From NCBI GenBank assembly GCA_004194705.1, contig SADC01001034.1, positions 62,001 to 126,000 of the forward strand: DNA of 64,000 nucleotides. Reading direction: 5' to 3'. Position numbers and translations under genes: made by a program. This DNA is from Ditylenchus dipsaci (Eukaryota; Nematoda; Chromadorea; Rhabditida; Anguinidae). The notes beneath the pieces are model-generated. The model did no database searches. It saw only the letters and a list, made by a program, of their open reading frames with translations, and was not told where the DNA came from. Below, one piece after another: positions 1 through 11,243 of the stretch; position 1 is the stretch's first letter; every line of letters starts with the position of its first letter.

Positions 1-339
1 GCTAAAAGTTATTAAAAATTAAATTAAAATTAACACACCCTATTCAGAATTGTGTCCTGAACACGGGTCGGTAATGGTTTGACTTGCAGAAACCACAGTT
101 CTGGAGTAGTTGGTAGCCAGTAAGGCATCCAATTCTGAGGTGGTTTAGGTAGATGGTGATGTCTGGGGATAAATGGATGTGCGTGGCGAATTCAGCGAAA
201 CTCAGAAGTACGCCATAAAATTGCATTTTACTAGGAATTATCGAGTAGAACTGAGGTAAGATTATAGAAAAAAATTAAAATCATAGGAGTTGCTCGTAAG
301 ACAAAAAGATCAATTTGAAAAATTTGCGCAGAATCCGCG

Positions 340-600
340 CCTTCTGGATGATACTACACGAACACTACATGAGCACCACTGCCTAGCTAATTCCACCTGA
401 ATAGGTGCCTCTAACCTTGCTTGAGTACCATTAGGGCACCACTGCCTAAATCATACAACCTGAGCATCACTAACTGGGTACCACTACCTAAGGACCTCCA
501 CTTAGGTACCACAACCTGGCCACTACCACCGCAGATACCGGCAAGAAGAAAAGCAAAACTTGGAATATTGATTCATGGTACCTTGTGCATCCCTTAGATT
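340..600. repeat. degenerate CACCACTGCCTA-type repeats
   Basis: The stretch between about 355 and 530 repeats short phrases such as CACCACTGCCTA, GGTACCAC and CCTGAGCATCAC in a degenerate tandem fashion. Related GGTACC/CCAGGTGG wording recurs at 21.1-21.5, 24.8-26.3, 41.7 and 57.85 kb. Copy 2 carries the same stretch at about 7848-8108. I see no gene in it. Confidence 0.5.
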
Positions 601-638
601 GTAAAGCTATTTGTTAGCATTGTGTTCATCTTTTTCAG

Positions 639-1159
639 AAATTCTACAACGACGCTCTAAACTACTTCATGGAATGGTTCTCCTTCCTGCTTGTCGATTG
701 TTCAAAATTCAGCTGGCTACTTTTGAATGCTACGCTTCCGCTTGAGGAAATATCTCCTGCATATAAGCATTTTGTTTCAAATAATGCAGAAGAATTGACC
801 ACACTCCTGGAGAAATAATCGAAGTTGAAGCAAATCTGGAGGAGCTCAACAAAGAAAAAAAAATCACTGAACTGGACATCGGCAAGAAGTGGGCAGTGAT
901 TTTACGTAACAAGAACATCGTCTACCTGAAAAAACTGGTCTCTGCGCTCCTTAGCATCTTTCCGTCAAATGCATACTGTGAGAGTCTCTTCTCGATGATG
1001 AATGCACTATGGACAGACGAAAAGAATCGCTTCATCGCCTCTACTATAAATGCCTTCCTTTGCGTCAAGTGTAATTTTGAGTTGAACAGTGTTGATGCGT
1101 ATGATTATTTTGTACCAGAAACTGTTCTTATAAAAAGCCAAAGCTGTAGAAAAGTATGA
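639..1159 (+). pseudogene. hAT-family transposase C-terminal remnant, copy 1
   Basis: An exon starting after the acceptor TTTTTCAG at 638 reads KFYNDALNYFMEWFSF, then continues to the hAT C-terminal dimerisation region. That region contains LVSALLSIFPSNAYCESLFS, followed by MMNALWTDEKNRF and AFLCVKCNFE, which is the conserved hATC pattern (small-residue/ES-FS block, W, then R-x-x, then the V-K/N block). A single G is missing near 811 relative to copy 2, which breaks the frame just before the conserved part. The zinc finger and the catalytic core are not visible upstream in this window. This is an inactive remnant, or a truncated end of an element. Confidence 0.8.
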
Positions 1160-1572
1160 AGCAAAAGTATTATTTGCTTAATAAATGTTATTTCTGATGT
1201 ATTTGTTGGCATTTAAGAAGGTTTGAGAAGGTTAAAGGTTGTATTAAAAATTCCGCTTTTGCCGCTTTTTTACAAACGAAATGCCGCTTTTTCCGCTTTT
1301 TTTACCTCAACATACCGCTTTTTACTTATTTTGGGTTGGCATCCCTGCCTCACCCTCAAAAAGATCCGATTTTGGCTTACACGGGAAAGGCACGACCCGG
1401 TGTGGCCTATTAAAAAACGTTATATACCAAAATATAGCCCTAATTGAGCTAGTTAAGGAACCGTTCGCAGAATCTGCTATGGATCAATCTACGCTGAGAA
1501 ATAATCTTTTTAAAATTACAAAAAAATTGTGTTGACATATAAGTCAAGAACAACCCTTTTCAAACATGTGAG

Positions 1573-1655
1573 TTGGTGGCCGAGTGGATGAGTGGTGCGG
1601 CGCCGAACCTATTTCTTTTTTTTCGGGAAAGGTTCGACTCCAGTCGCGTGCACGT
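1573..1655 (+). other. tRNA-Ser-like Pol III promoter block, left arm
   Basis: TGGCCGAGTGG at 1577-1587 matches the A-box consensus and GGTTCGACTCC at 1631-1641 matches the B-box consensus. Their spacing is that of a class II (Ser/Leu) tRNA. A T-run terminator (TTTTTTA) follows at about 1656. The T stem pairs poorly, so I read this as a tRNA-derived (SINE-like) head and not a functional tRNA gene. The mirror copy is at about 1956-2038; copies in the duplication lie at about 9083-9165 and 9465-9547. Confidence 0.6.
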
Positions 1656-1955
1656 CTTTTTTATTTTCGGTTTTTTTAAAGCTTCACTTTCCTACACAAA
1701 ATGACACGGGGAGAACAATAAAAATATTTTTAACGTCGTCGGATTTGTAATACACATTGTGAACGGTATATATTTCATTTACGAACAACGAACAATTAAT
1801 GACAATGATTATACCGTATATATATAATATATATAATATATACCGTTCACAATGTGTATTACAAATCCGACGACGTTAAAAATATTTTTATTGTTCTCCC
1901 CGTGTCATTTTGTGTAGGAAAGTGAAGCTTTAAAAAAACCGAAAATAAAAAAGAC

Positions 1956-2038
1956 GTGCACGCGACTGGAGTCGAACCTTTCCCGAAAAAAAAGAAATAG
2001 GTTCGGCGCCGCACCACTCATCCACTCGGCCACCAACT
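1956..2038 (-). other. tRNA-Ser-like Pol III promoter block, right arm
   Basis: Reverse-complement copy of the A-box/B-box block at 1573-1655, on the minus strand of the right foldback arm. Transcription from both arms would converge on the AT-rich centre and could give a hairpin or complementary RNAs; this is inference. Confidence 0.55.
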
Positions 2039-2234
2039 CACATGTTTGAAAAGGGTTGTTCTTGACTTATATGTCAACACAATTTTTTTGTAATTTTAAA
2101 AAGATTATTTCTCAGCGTAGATTGATCCATAGCAGATTCTGCGAACGGTTCCTTAACTAGCTCAATTAGGGCTATATTTTGGTATATAACGTTTTTTAAT
2201 AGGCCACACCCGGGTCGTGCCTTTCCCGTGTTAG

Positions 2235-2588
2235 CGTATTTCCTCTAATAAGCGCCCATGCTCTAATAATCGCCCACCTCTAACTTTGAGAACCTCTGTC
2301 TCAGCCCAGAGCAAATATTTTGCTACAGTCGAACCTCGATAAGCCGACACCCCAAGGGACCGAACTCAGGGTGTCGGCTTATCGAGGATGTCGGCTTATC
2401 GGGGTGTCGGCTTATCGAGGTTCGACTGTAATCTGCTTTTTGCATTTTCTTAAATCCCACGAGCTCTACTGATTCCGCGTTTTAGATTTTGATTGAGCAC
2501 TGAAAATTTTCGAGATCGACCCCAAAATTTTCAGATTTTTGGACGTTTGAAAAATAAGCGCACATGGGCTCTTATTAGAGGAAATACG
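2235..2588. mobile_element. MITE with CGTATTTCCTCTAATAAG ends, copy 1
   Basis: The left end CGTATTTCCTCTAATAAG is matched by the inverted CTTATTAGAGGAAATACG at 2571-2588, next to an ATGGGC/GCCCAT continuation. A smaller pogo-like MITE (2326-2428) is nested inside. A related end occurs at about 20505-20522, and a variant end (GTATTCTCTCTAATAG) bounds the 45.1-47.3 kb element. Copy 2 lies at 9744-10097. Confidence 0.65.
2326..2428. mobile_element. pogo/Tigger-like MITE, copy 1
   Basis: A 103-bp palindromic element begins CAGTCGAACCTCGATAAG, ends with the inverse and is flanked by TA on both sides. The CAGTCGAACCTCGATA type of terminus with a TA target is characteristic of Tc1/mariner-superfamily pogo/Tigger elements. 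The interior repeats GTGTCGGCTTATCGAGG. No coding capacity. Confidence 0.8.
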
Positions 2589-2589
2589 A

Positions 2590-3725
2590 TAATTCTCACT
2601 GAGATTCTCACTTTCAGTGAGAATCTCACTGTTAGTGAGAATCCCACTGTTATTGAGATTCTCACTGAGAATAAAAACTGTTTTGCTATTCAAAGCTTTT
2701 ATCTAGCCTAACATAGGCTAAATTGCCAAAAATTGATGGTTTCTGAGAGCTTTTCTTTGACTATCTTGGCTGATTTTTTTTACTTTTTTCGGCAATTCAC
2801 ACGTTCCATATACCAAAATGTAGCCAGGATTCTAGGCTTTGATTTGAGCTATCAAACAGAGAAAAAGTTATATTTAGTCAGAGCTAAAATTTAAGAAACA
2901 TTGTACGATGTCCAAATCCATGCCATTCTACCCCGGGCTTTCCTAGAACTTTTCAGCATTATTTTGAAACTGGCGTTTTTTGCAATTTTAACCTTATACT
3001 CAAAATGTAGCTCTGCTTCCTGGCGTCATTTTCAGTATTTCATTGTAAATCATCATGTAAATGAAAATTGCGAAAAACGTCAGTTCCCAAATAATACCGA
3101 AATCCTACCCCTCTAAAATAATCTTTTCTTCCTTGGTAAAAACTTCGCGGACTACCCACTTTTCTAAAGTGATTGTTGCGTGAAAAATTTCTATCTGATT
3201 CCCCGTGAAATTCTTACTCTAGAAAGTTACTAAACGCGCCGACAAATTAATAAAATTAGTGAAGTTTGAGTCAATATAAAACTAAGTACGCATTATTTTG
3301 AATGGTTTCCATTCATTTGGATAGTCATTTGCGCGAAATTCCAAAATGGCTCAAATTGTTTTACCCCGCCAAATTAATTTTTCACCCTAGCAAATTTAAA
3401 TTTTGAGCAAAATACTCATCTACCCCACCAAATTCAAATTTTTAGTCAAATATTGCCGTAAATTTTGCGGGAATTCAAATTTTATAGTTAAAAATAACTT
3501 GGATTGCCCAGAATCCCACCCCGGAATGGCCAGAAGTCCCTGAAGTTGCTTTTTTGGGGTTTACTAAAGGGGGAGTATACTTTTTCCGAAAATTCGATTG
3601 GGCGGATCAGAATTCCAGTCCGATGGGCTAAATCGCTCAAAATCCCACCCTGAACCATTCTCAACCATCTTAAACCACCCTAAACCATCCGAACCAGTAT
3701 CTAAATTCCTTAAATCAGTGCCTAG
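2590..3725. repeat. non-coding dispersed repeats
   Basis: No gene seen. Bases 2590-2670 are TCTCACTGAGAAT-type simple repeats. About 2790-3340 is related, in inverted orientation, to 17700-18270 (shared GGGGTAGGATTTC, GAAAATGACG and ACGCATTATTTT phrases). About 3540-3660 belongs to a family also present at 34.05, 36.0 and 38.1 kb (GTTTACTAAAGGGG, then GATTGGGCGGATCAG, then TAAATCGCTC). The same stretch recurs at 10099-11235. Confidence 0.6.
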
Positions 3726-3733
3726 GATAGTTT

Positions 3734-4043
3734 CATAGTTGGATCGCCGCCGCCGCCGCCACCGCCGGCGCCGCCGCCGGCGGTGGCGGCGCCGGCGGTG
3801 GCGGCAAAATATGAGGTGCCGCCGGCGGCGGCGGCTGCGCCGGCGGCTGAAAATGAGGTCGGCGGTGGCGGTGCGGCGGAGTAATTAGGCTGCGGCGGCG
3901 GCGGTGGCGGCGATGTGGCGGCGGCGGTGGCGGCACCACCAATTACAAAGTACCAAAAAAATGCTTGTTTTGAATGGTCATCTTACGAAAACATGATAAA
4001 ATGACATAATTTAGAATTTTACTGTTCTCTTGCAAAAATTTTA
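3734..4043. mobile_element. GC-triplet MITE, left part only, copy 1
   Basis: Begins CATAGTTGGATCGCC after the 8-bp GATAGTTT and continues through about 190 bp of GCC/GGC triplets. It then runs into the AT-rich core shared with the full elements at 12546-13017 and 39065-39500. Homology to the full element ends at about 4043. The proline-rich open frames across it are an artefact of the GCC triplets. Confidence 0.8.
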
Positions 4044-4215
4044 GGCTGGAGTTTAGAATGTGACCTTTTTCTAAAAATGGTCAAAATCAGTTTTTTTAGT
4101 TGTGTAACATTGTAAAAAATGCTCAGCATTCATTTTTATTGTTGGGAAAGCCAATTTTTCAAAAAAAAAAATTTTTGTCGAAAATTGTCAAAAAACGTTA
4201 TATGCTCCTTAAATA

Positions 4216-5290
4216 AAATCTTTTTTCACCCAAATGTTCTTTTTTTCGAAATTTTTCATTACGAACCCTGTTTAAGAGACATAATCTGTAATTTTTAAGG
4301 TTTTTTGTAAGCACAAATAAACCCAAACACACATATAAGTAAAATCAAACAGGCTATTTCGATCCATTTTTAGAAAAGGAGTAATTTTTGGTGGTTGAAA
4401 AAAATGACTTCACTGTTGGAGGCCATAACTCAAATTTTTCAGGATAAATCGGTGTTGACATCTGAGAAAATATTGCTCAGCGTTAAATTCAGAGTCGAAT
4501 GGCATATAAAATTTACGGTAGAAAAAAAGTCGAAAAAATCACGGTGCCACGAAAACCTTCAAAATTACAGATTATGTCTCTCGAAAAGAGGTTATAAAAA
4601 TATTAGGTTGTTTACAAAGTTGGTAGCCCCCCTAAAACTCACTGTTCCACCAACTACATAGCGAATCTAATATTCATGACTAATAATATTTTTTCATGTT
4701 TACTATGTTTGCCATCATCACATTTGAGATTTGAGAAGAACAATTTGACGCTACTGTCATATACACTGTCATATATCCCCTCAAAAAAGCTAAAACGTAC
4801 GGTCAAAACTGGTTCGATTCCGGGCGGGAATATTATCGCCGGGGATATTGTGGCCGCGGGGAGATTGTGCCACGTACAGTCTGCACAAGGTACCCGCTCA
4901 AAAAAGCAAAGACAAGAACACCACATTTCCAATCACGCATTTCCCACAATTCACATGAAAAACTAGTTCACTCAGAAAAGCAAAATACCAAGACATTTTA
5001 TTTAAACGATAACAACGGGTCTACAATAATATCAACAAATAGAGTTCGAAGAGACCATTTTTTAAGCTGATGTCACAATGAGGAGGCTGCTTGTGGATGT
5101 TAAATTATATTTGTCACACGAAAATGGCCATAACTTTTTTTTTAATTTTTAAAAAAGTTTCTGTTAGTGCCATTTTGTAGCTAAAATTCAGGGCTACCAG
5201 ATGAGCTATTGATAAAAAAGATGTTGTTGAAAAAAGTTGAGTTAAAAAAGAAAGACTCTGCCCAGCATGCGCACTCAAATTCGGGTTAGG
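4216..5290. other. non-coding, dispersed repeat fragments
   Basis: No gene recognised. About 4630-4770 matches, inverted, 14548-14660 (shared CTACATAGC, TTTGAGATTTGAGAA and TTGACGCTACTGTCATAT wording), so it is a dispersed repeat. GGTTCGATTCC at about 4811 resembles a Pol III B-box, but I find no A-box at tRNA distance. Confidence 0.4.
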
Positions 5291-5292
5291 AT

Positions 5293-5693
5293 TAGGGTTG
5301 GCACACAGTTAACTCGGTTTTTTGAAAAATTTTGACCTTATTTCATGTTTTTATACACTTTCTTGTCTAAAATTTCAAGCATGTCAGCCTGCGATCGAAA
5401 GCTTGGAATGTTAGCTACACGATAGTGTTAAAATTTCTTGGTTTATATAAGAAAAATGTATCTATTTCAACGAAAACATTTTCGGGTAATTTCGGGTAAA
5501 ATTACCCGAAATTACGCGAAAATGTTTTTATTGAAATAGATACATCTAAGAAATTTTTAAACCATCGTGTAGCTGACATTCCAAGCTTTCGATCGCAGGC
5601 TGACATGCTTAAAATTTTAGACAAAAAGTGTATAAAAACATGAAATAAGGTCAAAAATTTTCAAAAAACCGAGTTAACTGTGTGCCGACCCTA
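5293..5693. mobile_element. hAT-like foldback MITE, TIR TAGGGTTGGCACAC
   Basis: A 401-bp palindrome has ends TAGGGTTGGCACACAGTTAA and its inverse. It is flanked by a perfect 8-bp duplication GTTAGGAT (5285-5292 and 5694-5701). The centre repeats TTCGGGTAATTTCGGGTAA. The 8-bp target duplication supports the hAT superfamily. Non-coding. Confidence 0.85.
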
Positions 5694-5771
5694 GTTAGGA
5701 TTCTTGGGCGGAGTCTTAAAATTTTATCTGAGTTTTTGAAGCAATGTTTACTCAGTCAATAGCTTATTTTG

Positions 5772-6870
5772 TAGGGCGTAATCGTTTCGCCAATGAAATT
5801 TTCACCAAAAAGGTCATTTCGCCAACTGCATCTTTTCGCCAACTGCATCTTTTCGCCAATGCATCTTTTCGCCAATAAAACCATTTCGCCAATGGCATCT
5901 TTTCGCCAATGCATTTTTTCGCCAATGGCATCTTTTCGCCAATAGACGCTTTTCGCGTATAATCTTGATTTCTTTGGCAAATAAGCGGTGAGAAGTGTAA
6001 ATATGATTTAGTTTTGTAAATGGGGTACACGACTGCCCAGATATTGGGTGCACACTGTGATTGGTACAGCGATTGGGTACAGTTTTTAACGAAACTATTT
6101 ACATGAACTTGTTTGGGACACACGCTTAAGCCTGTCCTTACGGGCCCTGGACTTTGCCTAAGTTGAAAAATGAAAATGTATGCTATTAAAAAATACAGTT
6201 TCTATGAACAAACTTCAGTCTTTTATGGTTGAAAATTCGACCCTAGTATCGAATACCACCCATAATTTTTTTTTCTTAAAACAGATATGGTCAAAAAAAC
6301 ATGCTTTTGAATTCCATGTCTTGTTTTTTAGAAACTAAGCTGAAAAATCAGTACAGCGGTTCAAATATTCGGAAACGTTTTTGGAACTGCGGGACAAATT
6401 TTGAACAAGTGACCCTTTAGAGACCTATTTAAAAGACTATTAAAAGGTACTGGAATATTTGTACCAGAGCCCGGAAAGTATCTCAAAACATTTTTAGTCC
6501 CGGCTAACATACGCTGACCTACATCGAGCCTAAGCCGAAAACAAGAACAGTCACAGCTAATTTTATAACTAAAAATTTATGGGGAGGGGTGTTTTCTTTA
6601 TTAGCGCTAAAAAAAGGACTTTAAAAAAATTACAGCCCGTCCTATCGAGTGGTCTATCTTGCGCCTAAGGCGAAGCCTAAGTAAAAAAATTCAAAAAAAA
6701 ATGCCTTGGGACTAAATAAATTCAAAACTAATTTTCAGACTGCACCCAATTGCTATACCCAACCGCTGTACTCAACCGCAAGTCTACCCAATCGCTGTAC
6801 ATAATCACAATGTGTACCCAATCGCTGTTTTACCGGGGTACACATCCAATAGCGAATAGATGATCTCTCA
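5772..6870. mobile_element. element with TTCGCCAATGCATCTT array
   Basis: Starts near TAGGGCGTAATCGTTTCGCC. About 5795-5955 is a tandem array of a roughly 15-bp motif (TCGCCAATGCATCTTT and variants). An inverted, shorter relative lies at 13095-13352 with the same outer end (GATTACGCCCCTA) and the same neighbouring phrase CACTTCTCACCGCTTATTT. From 6735 to 6870 a second motif, TACCCAATCGCTGT, is repeated, ending at GGGGTACACATCCAATAGCG. No gene seen; 6130-6735 shows only non-coding DNA. Confidence 0.55.
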
Positions 6871-6904
6871 GGTTCGATACCCAGTGGGTAGATACCAGTG
6901 TTTT

Positions 6905-7235
6905 ACTGAGCTCACTCTGAGTGATAATCTCACTGAGAATTTTCAGTGAGAATCTAACTCACTCTCACTCACTGACTGTGAGGACAAAAAAGTTATTCTC
7001 ACTCTCACTCAAAGCCTGTGAGGACAAATTTTTTTCTCGCTCACTCTCACACACAGGCCAAAAAACGTCCTCACCCCCCGGATGCCATTTTACCGCTTTT
7101 AAGCGGCATTTGCCACTTTTTTACCTCCTCTGCCGCTTAAAGGGTTATGTGTATATATCTCTCCACATATATCTCCCCAACATATATCTCCACGTATATC
7201 TCCCCATCATATATCTCCCCAGATATACAGTCCAC
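6905..7235. repeat. simple repeats: CACTCTCACT and ATATATCTCCCC
   Basis: About 6905-7060 is rich in CACTCTCACTCACTG and GTGAGGACAAAA. About 7145-7230 is a short-period array of ATATATCTCC(A/C)CA units. No gene. Confidence 0.7.
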
Positions 7236-7509
7236 CACTGAACCTGGCATCGTTAAACAACCTAATTACGGCTCTAGGTAAATTCACCCTTTACAAACTG
7301 CCTCTCTACATATTCGCCCCTCGGTGAATCCCTTTCCAAATTTTTGAGGTTACAGGTTCAAATCCTGGTGGTAGTAGGCATTATTTTTTCTTGAATAACG
7401 GTCATAAAATATTCATTATAAGACCAGTAATCCTTAAGGTGGGTAAGACACCACCTGGTACCTGCCCTTAATGGAGATTCACCTTTAGAATCCAAAATTT
7501 TGAATTTTA
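7236..7509. other. intervening DNA with a B-box-like site
   Basis: ACAGGTTCAAATCCTGG at about 7350-7366 could form a T-arm and matches the Pol III B-box. I could not find a matching A-box and full cloverleaf, so it is at most a tRNA/SINE remnant. Nothing else is recognised. Confidence 0.3.
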
Positions 7510-8146
7510 GCTAAAAGTTATTAAAAATTAAATTAAAATTAACACACCCTATTCAGAATTGTGTCCTGAACACGGGTCGGTAATGGTTTGACTTGCAGAA
7601 ACCACAGTTCTGGAGTAGTTGGTAGCCAGTAAGGCATCCAATTCTGAGGTGGTTTAGGTAGATGGTGATGTCTGGGGATAAATGGATGTGCGTGGCGAAT
7701 TCAGCGAAACTCAGAAGTACGCCATAAAATTGCATTTTACTAGGAATTATCGAGTAGAACTGAGGTAAGATTATAGAAAAAAATTAAAATCATAGGAGTT
7801 GCTCGTAAGACAAAAAGATCAATTTGAAAATTTGCGCAGAATCCGCGCCTTCTGGATGATACTACACGAACACTACATGAGCACCACTGCCTAGCTAATT
7901 CCACCTGAATAGGTGCCTCTAACCTTGCTTGAGTACCATTAGGGCACCACTGCCTAAATCATACAACCTGAGCATCACTAACTGGGTACCACTACCTAAG
8001 GACCTCCACTTAGGTACCACAACCTGGCCACTACCACCGCAGATACCGGCAAGAAGAAAAGCAAAACTTGGAATATTGATTCATGGTACCTTGTGCATCC
8101 CTTAGATTGTAAAGCTATTTGTTAGCATTGTGTTCATCTTTTTCAG

Positions 8147-8658
8147 AAATTCTACAACGACGCTCTAAACTACTTCATGGAATGGTTCTCCTTCCTGCTT
8201 GTCGATTGTTCAAAATTCAGCTGGCTACTTTTGAATGCTACGCTTCCGCTTGAGGAAATATCTCCTGCATATAAGCATTTTGTTTCAAATAATGCAGAAG
8301 AATTGACCACACTCCTGGAGGAAATAATCGAAGTTGAAGCAAATCTGGAGGAGCTCAACAAAGAAAAAAAATCACTGAACTGGACATCGGCAAGAAGTGG
8401 GCAGTGATTTTACGTAACAAGAACATCGTCTACCTGAAAAAACTGGTCTCTGCGCTCCTTAGCATCTTTCCGTCAAATGCATACTGTGAGAGTCTCTTCT
8501 CGATGATGAATGCACTATGGACAGACGAAAAGAATCGCTTCATCGCCTCTACTATAAATGCCTTCCTTTGCGTCAAGTGTAATTTTGAGTTGAACAGTGT
8601 TGATGCGTATGATTATTTTTGTACCAGAAACTGTTCTTATAAAAAGCCAAAGCTGTAG
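8147..8658 (+). pseudogene. hAT-family transposase C-terminal remnant, copy 2
   Basis: Same exon as at 639-1159. In this copy the upstream frame is open (MEWFSFLLVDCSKFS through LEELNKEKK), but one A is missing from the poly-A tract near 8365 and one T is added near 8616. The frame breaks before the hATC motif and the last residues differ from copy 1. Each copy is broken at a different homopolymer, so the two copies together support one original reading frame and suggest that some breaks are sequencing errors. Confidence 0.8.
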
Positions 8659-8888
8659 AAAAGTATGAAGCAAAAGTATTATTTGCTTAATAAATGTTAT
8701 TTCTGATGTATTTGTTGGCATTTAAGAAGGTTTGAGAAGGTTAAAGGTTGTATTAAAAATTCCGCTTTTTGCCGCTTTTTTACAAACGAAATGCCGCTTT
8801 TTCCGCTTTTTTTACCTCAACATACCGCTTTTTACTTATTTTGGGTTGGCATCCCTGCCTCACCCTCAAAAAGATCCGATTTTGGCTT

Positions 8889-9739
8889 ACACGGGAAAGG
8901 CACGACCGGGTGTGGCCTATTAAAAAACGTTATATACCAAAATATAGCCCTAATTGAGCTAGTTAAGGAACCGTTCGCAGAATCTGCTATGGATCAATCT
9001 ACGCTGAGAAATAATCTTTTTAAAATTACAAAAAAATTGTGTTGACATATAAGTCAAGAACAACCCTTTTCAAACATGTGAGTTGGTGGCCGAGTGGATG
9101 AGTGGTGCGGCGCCGAACCTATTTCTTTTTTTTCGGGAAAGGTTCGACTCCAGTCGCGTGCACGTCTTTTTTATTTTCGGTTTTTTTAAAGCTTCACTTT
9201 CCTACACAAAATGACACGGGGAGAACAATAAAAATATTTTTAACGTCGTCGGATTTGTAATACACATTGTGAACGGTATATATTTCATTTACGAACAACG
9301 AACAATTAATGACAATGATTATACCGTATATATATAATATATATAATATATACCGTTCACAATGTGTATTACAAATCCGACGACGTTAAAAATATTTTTA
9401 TTGTTCTCCCCGTGTCATTTTGTGTAGGAAAGTGAAGCTTTAAAAAAACCGAAAATAAAAAAGACGTGCACGCGACTGGAGTCGAACCTTTCCCGAAAAA
9501 AAGAAATAGGTTCGGCGCCGCACCACTCATCCACTCGGCCACCAACTCACATGTTTGAAAAGGGTTGTTCTTGACTTATATGTCAACACAATTTTTTTGT
9601 AATTTTAAAAAGATTATTTCTCAGCGTAGATTGATCCATAGCAGATTCTGCGAACGGTTCCTTAACTAGCTCAATTAGGGCTATATTTTGGTATATAACG
9701 TTTTTTAATAGGCCACACCCGGGTCGTGCCTTTCCCGTG
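8889..9739. mobile_element. tRNA-like foldback, copy 2
   Basis: Copy of the foldback at 1379-2230 within the second duplication block (arms 8889-9284 and 9346-9739), with the same A-box and B-box sequences in both arms. Confidence 0.85.
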
Positions 9740-9743
9740 TTAG

Positions 9744-10097
9744 CGTATTTCCTCTAATAAGCGCCCATGCTCTAATAATCGCCCACCTCTAACTTTGAGA
9801 ACCTCTGTCTCAGCCCAGAGCAAATATTTTGCTACAGTCGAACCTCGATAAGCCGACACCCCAAGGGACCGAACTCAGGGTGTCGGCTTATCGAGGATGT
9901 CGGCTTATCGGGGTGTCGGCTTATCGAGGTTCGACTGTAATCTGCTTTTTGCATTTTCTTAAATCCCACGAGCTCTACTGATTCCGCGTTTTAGATTTTG
10001 ATTGAGCACTGAAAATTTTCGAGATCGACCCCAAAATTTTCAGATTTTTGGACGTTTGAAAAATAAGCGCACATGGGCTCTTATTAGAGGAAATACG
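9744..10097. mobile_element. MITE with CGTATTTCCTCTAATAAG ends, copy 2
   Basis: Duplicate of the element at 2235-2588, again containing the nested pogo-like MITE (9835-9937). Confidence 0.65.
9835..9937. mobile_element. pogo/Tigger-like MITE, copy 2
   Basis: Identical 103-bp TA-flanked palindrome to that at 2326-2428. Confidence 0.8.
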
Positions 10098-11243
10098 ATA
10101 ATTCTCACTGAGATTCTCACTTTCAGTGAGAATCTCACTGTTAGTGAGAATCCCACTGTTATTGAGATTCTCACTGAGAATAAAAACTGTTTTGCTATTC
10201 AAAGCTTTTATCTAGCCTAACATAGGCTAAATTGCCAAAAATTGATGGTTTCTGAGAGCTTTTCTTTGACTATCTTGGCTGATTTTTTTTACTTTTTTCG
10301 GCAATTCACACGTTCCATATACCAAAATGTAGCCAGGATTCTAGGCTTTGATTTGAGCTATCAAACAGAGAAAAAGTTATATTTAGTCAGAGCTAAAATT
10401 TAAGAAACATTGTACGATGTCCAAATCCATGCCATTCTACCCCGGGCTTTCCTAGAACTTTTCAGCATTATTTTGAAACTGGCGTTTTTTGCAATTTTAA
10501 CCTTATACTCAAAATGTAGCTCTGCTTCCTGGCGTCATTTTCAGTATTTCATTGTAAATCATCATGTAAATGAAAATTGCGAAAAACGTCAGTTCCCAAA
10601 TAATACCGAAATCCTACCCCTCTAAAATAATCTTTTCTTCCTTGGTAAAAACTTCGCGGACTACCCACTTTTCTAAAGTGATTGTTGCGTGAAAAATTTC
10701 TATCTGATTCCCCGTGAAATTCTTACTCTAGAAAGTTACTAAACGCGCCGACAAATTAATAAAATTAGTGAAGTTTGAGTCAATATAAAACTAAGTACGC
10801 ATTATTTTGAATGGTTTCCATTCATTTGGATAGTCATTTGCGCGAAATTCCAAAATGGCTCAAATTGTTTTACCCCGCCAAATTAATTTTTCACCCTAGC
10901 AAATTTAAATTTTGAGCAAAATACTCATCTACCCCACCAAATTCAAATTTTTAGTCAAATATTGCCGTAAATTTTGCGGGAATTCAAATTTTATAGTTAA
11001 AAATAACTTGGATTGCCCAGAATCCCACCCCGGAATGGCCAGAAGTCCCTGAAGTTGCTTTTTTGGGGGTTTACTAAAGGGGGAGTATACTTTTTCCGAA
11101 AATTCGATTGGGCGGATCAGAATTCCAGTCCGATGGGCTAAATCGCTCAAAATCCCACCCTGAACCATTCTCAACCATCTTAAACCACCCTAAACCATCC
11201 GAACCAGTATCTAAATTCCTTAAATCAGTGCCTAGGATAGTTT

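Larger units (their letters stand above)
1379..2230. mobile_element. 0.85 kb foldback with tRNA-like sequence in both arms, copy 1
   Basis: Two arms of about 395 bp (1379-1774 and 1836-2230) are near-perfect reverse complements around an AT-rich loop. Each arm contains a tRNA-like stretch with Pol III A-box and B-box sequences. The outer ends read ACACGGGAAAGGCACGACC. An identical foldback lies at 8889-9739. Confidence 0.85.
1..4215. repeat. 4.2 kb direct duplication, copy 1
   Basis: Bases 1-4215 are repeated almost perfectly at 7510-11727 in the same orientation. The differences I see are a handful of single-base changes and indels, mostly in homopolymers. The match stops at CTCCTTAAATA, after which the two copies continue differently. 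The match begins at the first base of the window, so the repeat may extend further left. It contains a hAT transposase remnant, a tRNA-like foldback, a pogo/Tigger-like MITE, dispersed repeats and the left part of a GC-triplet MITE. Confidence 0.95.

Noticed and set aside
1573..1655. Functional tRNA-Ser gene
   Set aside because: A and B boxes are good, but the T stem and acceptor stem pair poorly and the copies lie in foldback arms; a tRNA-derived repeat is more likely.
3733..3942. Proline-rich ORFs at 3.7, 11.3, 12.5, 12.8 and 39.3 kb
   Set aside because: Produced by GCC/GGC triplets in the GC-rich MITE; no start context, splice sites or homology.
4811..4830. Isolated Pol III B-box sites (4811, 7350, 18310, 26350, 37660)
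   Set aside because: No A-box at the right distance or cloverleaf; kept only as possible SINE fragments.
5764..6123. Overlapping minus-strand frames IGEKMQLAKRC
   Set aside because: Tandem TTCGCCAATGCATCTT array read in frame; three frames are open at once.
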